Shown here one piece after another: positions 61,301-64,000 of a stretch of 64,000 nt of DNA. The notes under the pieces were generated by a model. The model saw only the letters and a program-made list of their open reading frames with translations. It was not told the origin of the DNA and ran no database searches. A program made the position numbers and the translations under genes. The number at the start of each line of letters is the position of its first letter. The stretch's first letter is position 1. The stretch comes from Rhynochetos jubatus (taxonomy: Eukaryota; Chordata; Aves; Eurypygiformes; Rhynochetidae), in the NCBI GenBank assembly GCA_027574665.1, contig CM050676.1, positions 2,284,157-2,348,156 on the forward strand, in the 5' to 3' direction.

Positions 61301-64000
61301 AGTTCCACAGCGGCAGAGGATCTAACAGCTCTGAAATGCACCACTGAGCCACACCAATTAAGAGCATTTCCAGTGATTATGTGAGCATTCCTGTTCAACT
61401 CACAAAAATGATTTTTAGGTTGTTTCTTCCGCTGCGTTTGTGTGTGGTCTGGAAAGCAAGCGCAAGGATGGACGGCTGGGTTTGCAGAGGGGTCTCGATG
61501 CCTCTGAGCAGTTGCTTTTAGAATGTTTCTGTGACAAAGCATATGTAAGACTTATCAAGTTTCCTGCTATTTTAAGATCTTAACTTTCATGTGTTAGGGA
61601 AGCCAACACAATTTGCCTCTTAGGACATAACGATTTTTTTTTTTTAATGTAGTTAACTTGTGTTTGGAGATGGCCTGTAGGATATCCAAACCTTGGTTTA
61701 ACAGCTACTGCATGTGGGGGTGGGCAGTTACACAGCTGATGGAACAGAGCTTTCAGGACCACTACCCAAGAAGATATTCTGTCTGGGGCACTTAATCCTT
61801 TCAGCAGTCAGGCTTGGGTGTGTATTTCTTCAGAACTTTTTAGGCGGTATTTTGGTAAGTGCATTGTTGAACAAGTAACTACAGGAGTGCAGCACTGCCC
61901 CCCAGCTAGACTAGGATGAAATTTAGGAGCTTGACTGCAGGAAAATGTTAGACTTACACAGCTTAAGTGTGTTATGGACAGGGTGAGTATAGTGTCTGTA
62001 CAGGCAGTACCCAAAGATGGTGAGAGCCCTTAACCCTTTCCTGGTACCTTTTTTATCTTGAAAAATTTGTCTTCACCTACCTAAGGAAAATAAAATTTCC
62101 CACCTTAACATGGCTTGTGTCATAAAAGGACCCATTCATAGTTATACAGGTATCCAGATGAGTTTTGAGTAACCCAGGGAGTGTGGAGCCTTCACAACCT
62201 CTCTAGATCCCTTATTTATGTATAAAACTTCCACCAACCACCAGACGATGTGTGAACTTCTCTTACATCGCTTGTATATAGAGACTGAGAAGAAAACTGA
62301 GAAGTAATTTCTTACTGAATGTCTTTGTGACAGCCACTTCTGAGTAAGCACAGGGCTAGTCCTATTCTGAAGCAGCATCTGCCCATATGAATGATTTCTG
62401 AGTACCATTTCAGTCATTTGGTCAGGAATTAAAATGTTATTCTATTGTGAAAGATCAGGCTCTCCTGTAGATGCTTATTAAAGCATTTTTGACAGAACTA
62501 TTTAATAATTATATTCTCAATATCATTATTCTGTTACGTGTTACTCAGTTACATTCTTATCTTGAATGTGCTCTTTAATTATCCCTTTCCTTGTAATTTT
62601 GTTCTAGAGATGCTTGTGTTCCTGGGAGGCAGGATCAGGCTTGTTTCTACCCCTCTGTATCTGGACTGATGTAGTTTCTGTATAAAGGCATTATCCCCGC
62701 TGCTGGTAAGCTTGCACTAGGATGGCCAAGCCAATGGCCGCTGGTTCGGCAGTTATCGGTTTCTGTGTTAGATATCTGTGTTTGGCTAACAGAAAGGAGG
62801 CTGTCACAGAAACACAATGGGAGAACAAAACTGGGAGTTAAAGCAGTGGGTGTGGGTTTTTTACCATGAATATAATGCTGTAAAAATTAACTAAGACCTC
62901 ATTCTTTTCTGGCAGTATGTAATGACCAACACAAATGTTTTTCCATTGGGAATGGGGGGACACATGATTCTGGCATCCCTTGTCCATTGTGTTTTATTTT
63001 TCACCCATCTTCTACTGAAATCTAGTGCGTACAGGACTTAATTAAATAGTTAATAGCCTTGTTTTTACTGCAATATCCTTTTTTATGTGCACAATTGATG
63101 CGTATATTCTCATAATCTTTAAATGAGTATTACCTCTTGTGCCTTTAGGTCTGGACATCTGTGTGACAAGTTAGTGATAACGCTCATGCTGAGGCAGTTG
63201 ACAAGGGCTAATTATTAATGGCATGATCCTACCACTTGATTCTTGTGAGTAGTCTTAACGATTTGAATTTTGCTATCGGGGGGAGGAAGGAAGCACGGCT
63301 GAGAGTAGCAGTACTTAAGAATTGTATTATTTAGATCTTAGTGTTAACTCTGTTTTTTGTTTGACAAATACTGCCTGATAATTTTAACATTGCGTGTAGT
63401 TTATTTGCTGGAAGATGGGACATGGCGAGGGAAGTTCTTTATTCTGCGGAGTAGTGATGAGAGCGTGCCAGCGGTCAGGATATAAACCAGTATAGATGTA
63501 GTCACGCCTTCTATAAACTGCAGTCCCTCCCTCACCTTTCTGACACACTAGTATAGCCGTACCAACCCCCTGCACACTTTCAATGTGGACAAGTGCCCGA
63601 GATTCCTAAAATATCATGAGGAGCAGAACTACGTTTTTCGTAAATGAAATAAAAATCTGAGCTATGCACCGTCAAGCGGGTGGGTGAATACGGCCCATAG
63701 ATTTGACTGATGAATAGTTTTTATACATAAGCAGTTCTTACAGAACTTCCTTTAAACTCCTAACTATTGCCAGATGTGGGTTGCGGGCGGCTGCTGGAAT
63801 TCCAACACCTGTTGCATCACACTGAATAGGATTCATTTTGGCAGGCGCAGAAAATTCCATTTCAGTAACTAAATAGTTTGAAATGATATCGAAAGCCTCC
63901 TAAGTGTTACTCTTAGGAAGGAGGCTAACATTAATATTGCTGCTTTGCGGACAGGAAGGTACTGAGGCATGCAGGGTTCTGTGAGTGTCACTGGGAAAAT
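58375..64000. other. Intergenic sequence, nothing recognised
   Basis: AT-rich with many stops on both strands. Short open frames (for example 58987-59295 plus and 61186-61542 minus) show no family resemblance and no phased splice partners. No CR1 or RNA gene was recognised. It may be extended 3' UTR of HAUS8 or spacer to the next gene. Confidence 0.5.

Noticed and set aside
1..64000. A CRISPR array, operon or bacterial-type system
   Set aside because: The window is vertebrate nuclear DNA with spliced genes; no regularly spaced repeats or prokaryotic signals were seen.

Overview
This is ordinary vertebrate nuclear DNA, almost certainly from a bird. It has large interrupted genes with GT-AG introns, two degraded CR1 non-LTR retroposon tails (the dominant avian repeat), and the gene order HAUS8 - MYO9B - USE1 known from human 19p13.11 and its avian microchromosome counterpart. 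I rebuilt exons by hand from splice signals, reading phase and recalled family similarity. Nothing was aligned or searched.

Layout. (1) 1-1.3 kb: flank with an antisense CR1 fragment. (2) USE1 on the minus strand, coding 5404 to 2155: eight exons, including a 19-nt microexon, adding up to 259 codons plus stop. (3) A spacer of about 1 kb holding the USE1 promoter, an 11-bp minisatellite and the MYO9B 3' UTR. (4) MYO9B on the minus strand, coding 41090 to 6447: 40 coding exons that chain in phase to 2183 codons plus stop. They encode an N-terminal Ras-associating-like region, a class IX myosin motor, four IQ motifs, a long charged linker, a C1 zinc finger and a RhoGAP domain. Its first intron runs 5' to a probable non-coding exon near 50.7 kb. 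(5) A CpG-rich divergent promoter at 50.1-51.8 kb with ETS, NRF1, CTCF-like and YY1 motifs. (6) HAUS8 on the plus strand, coding 51433 to 56934: ten exons and 348 codons. (7) 57-64 kb: HAUS8 3' UTR and intergenic sequence in which I see no convincing exon.

The three genes do not form one pathway. USE1 is an ER Qc-SNARE for Golgi-to-ER traffic, MYO9B is a motorised Rho GTPase-activating protein, and HAUS8 is a microtubule-binding subunit of the augmin spindle complex. MYO9B and HAUS8 share a promoter region; USE1 lies in tandem behind MYO9B.

I found no new multi-gene system. The most interesting item is a 90-nt in-frame exon (24235-24324) in the actin-binding loop-2 region of the MYO9B motor. 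It can be skipped cleanly, and the mammalian protein as I remember it lacks it.
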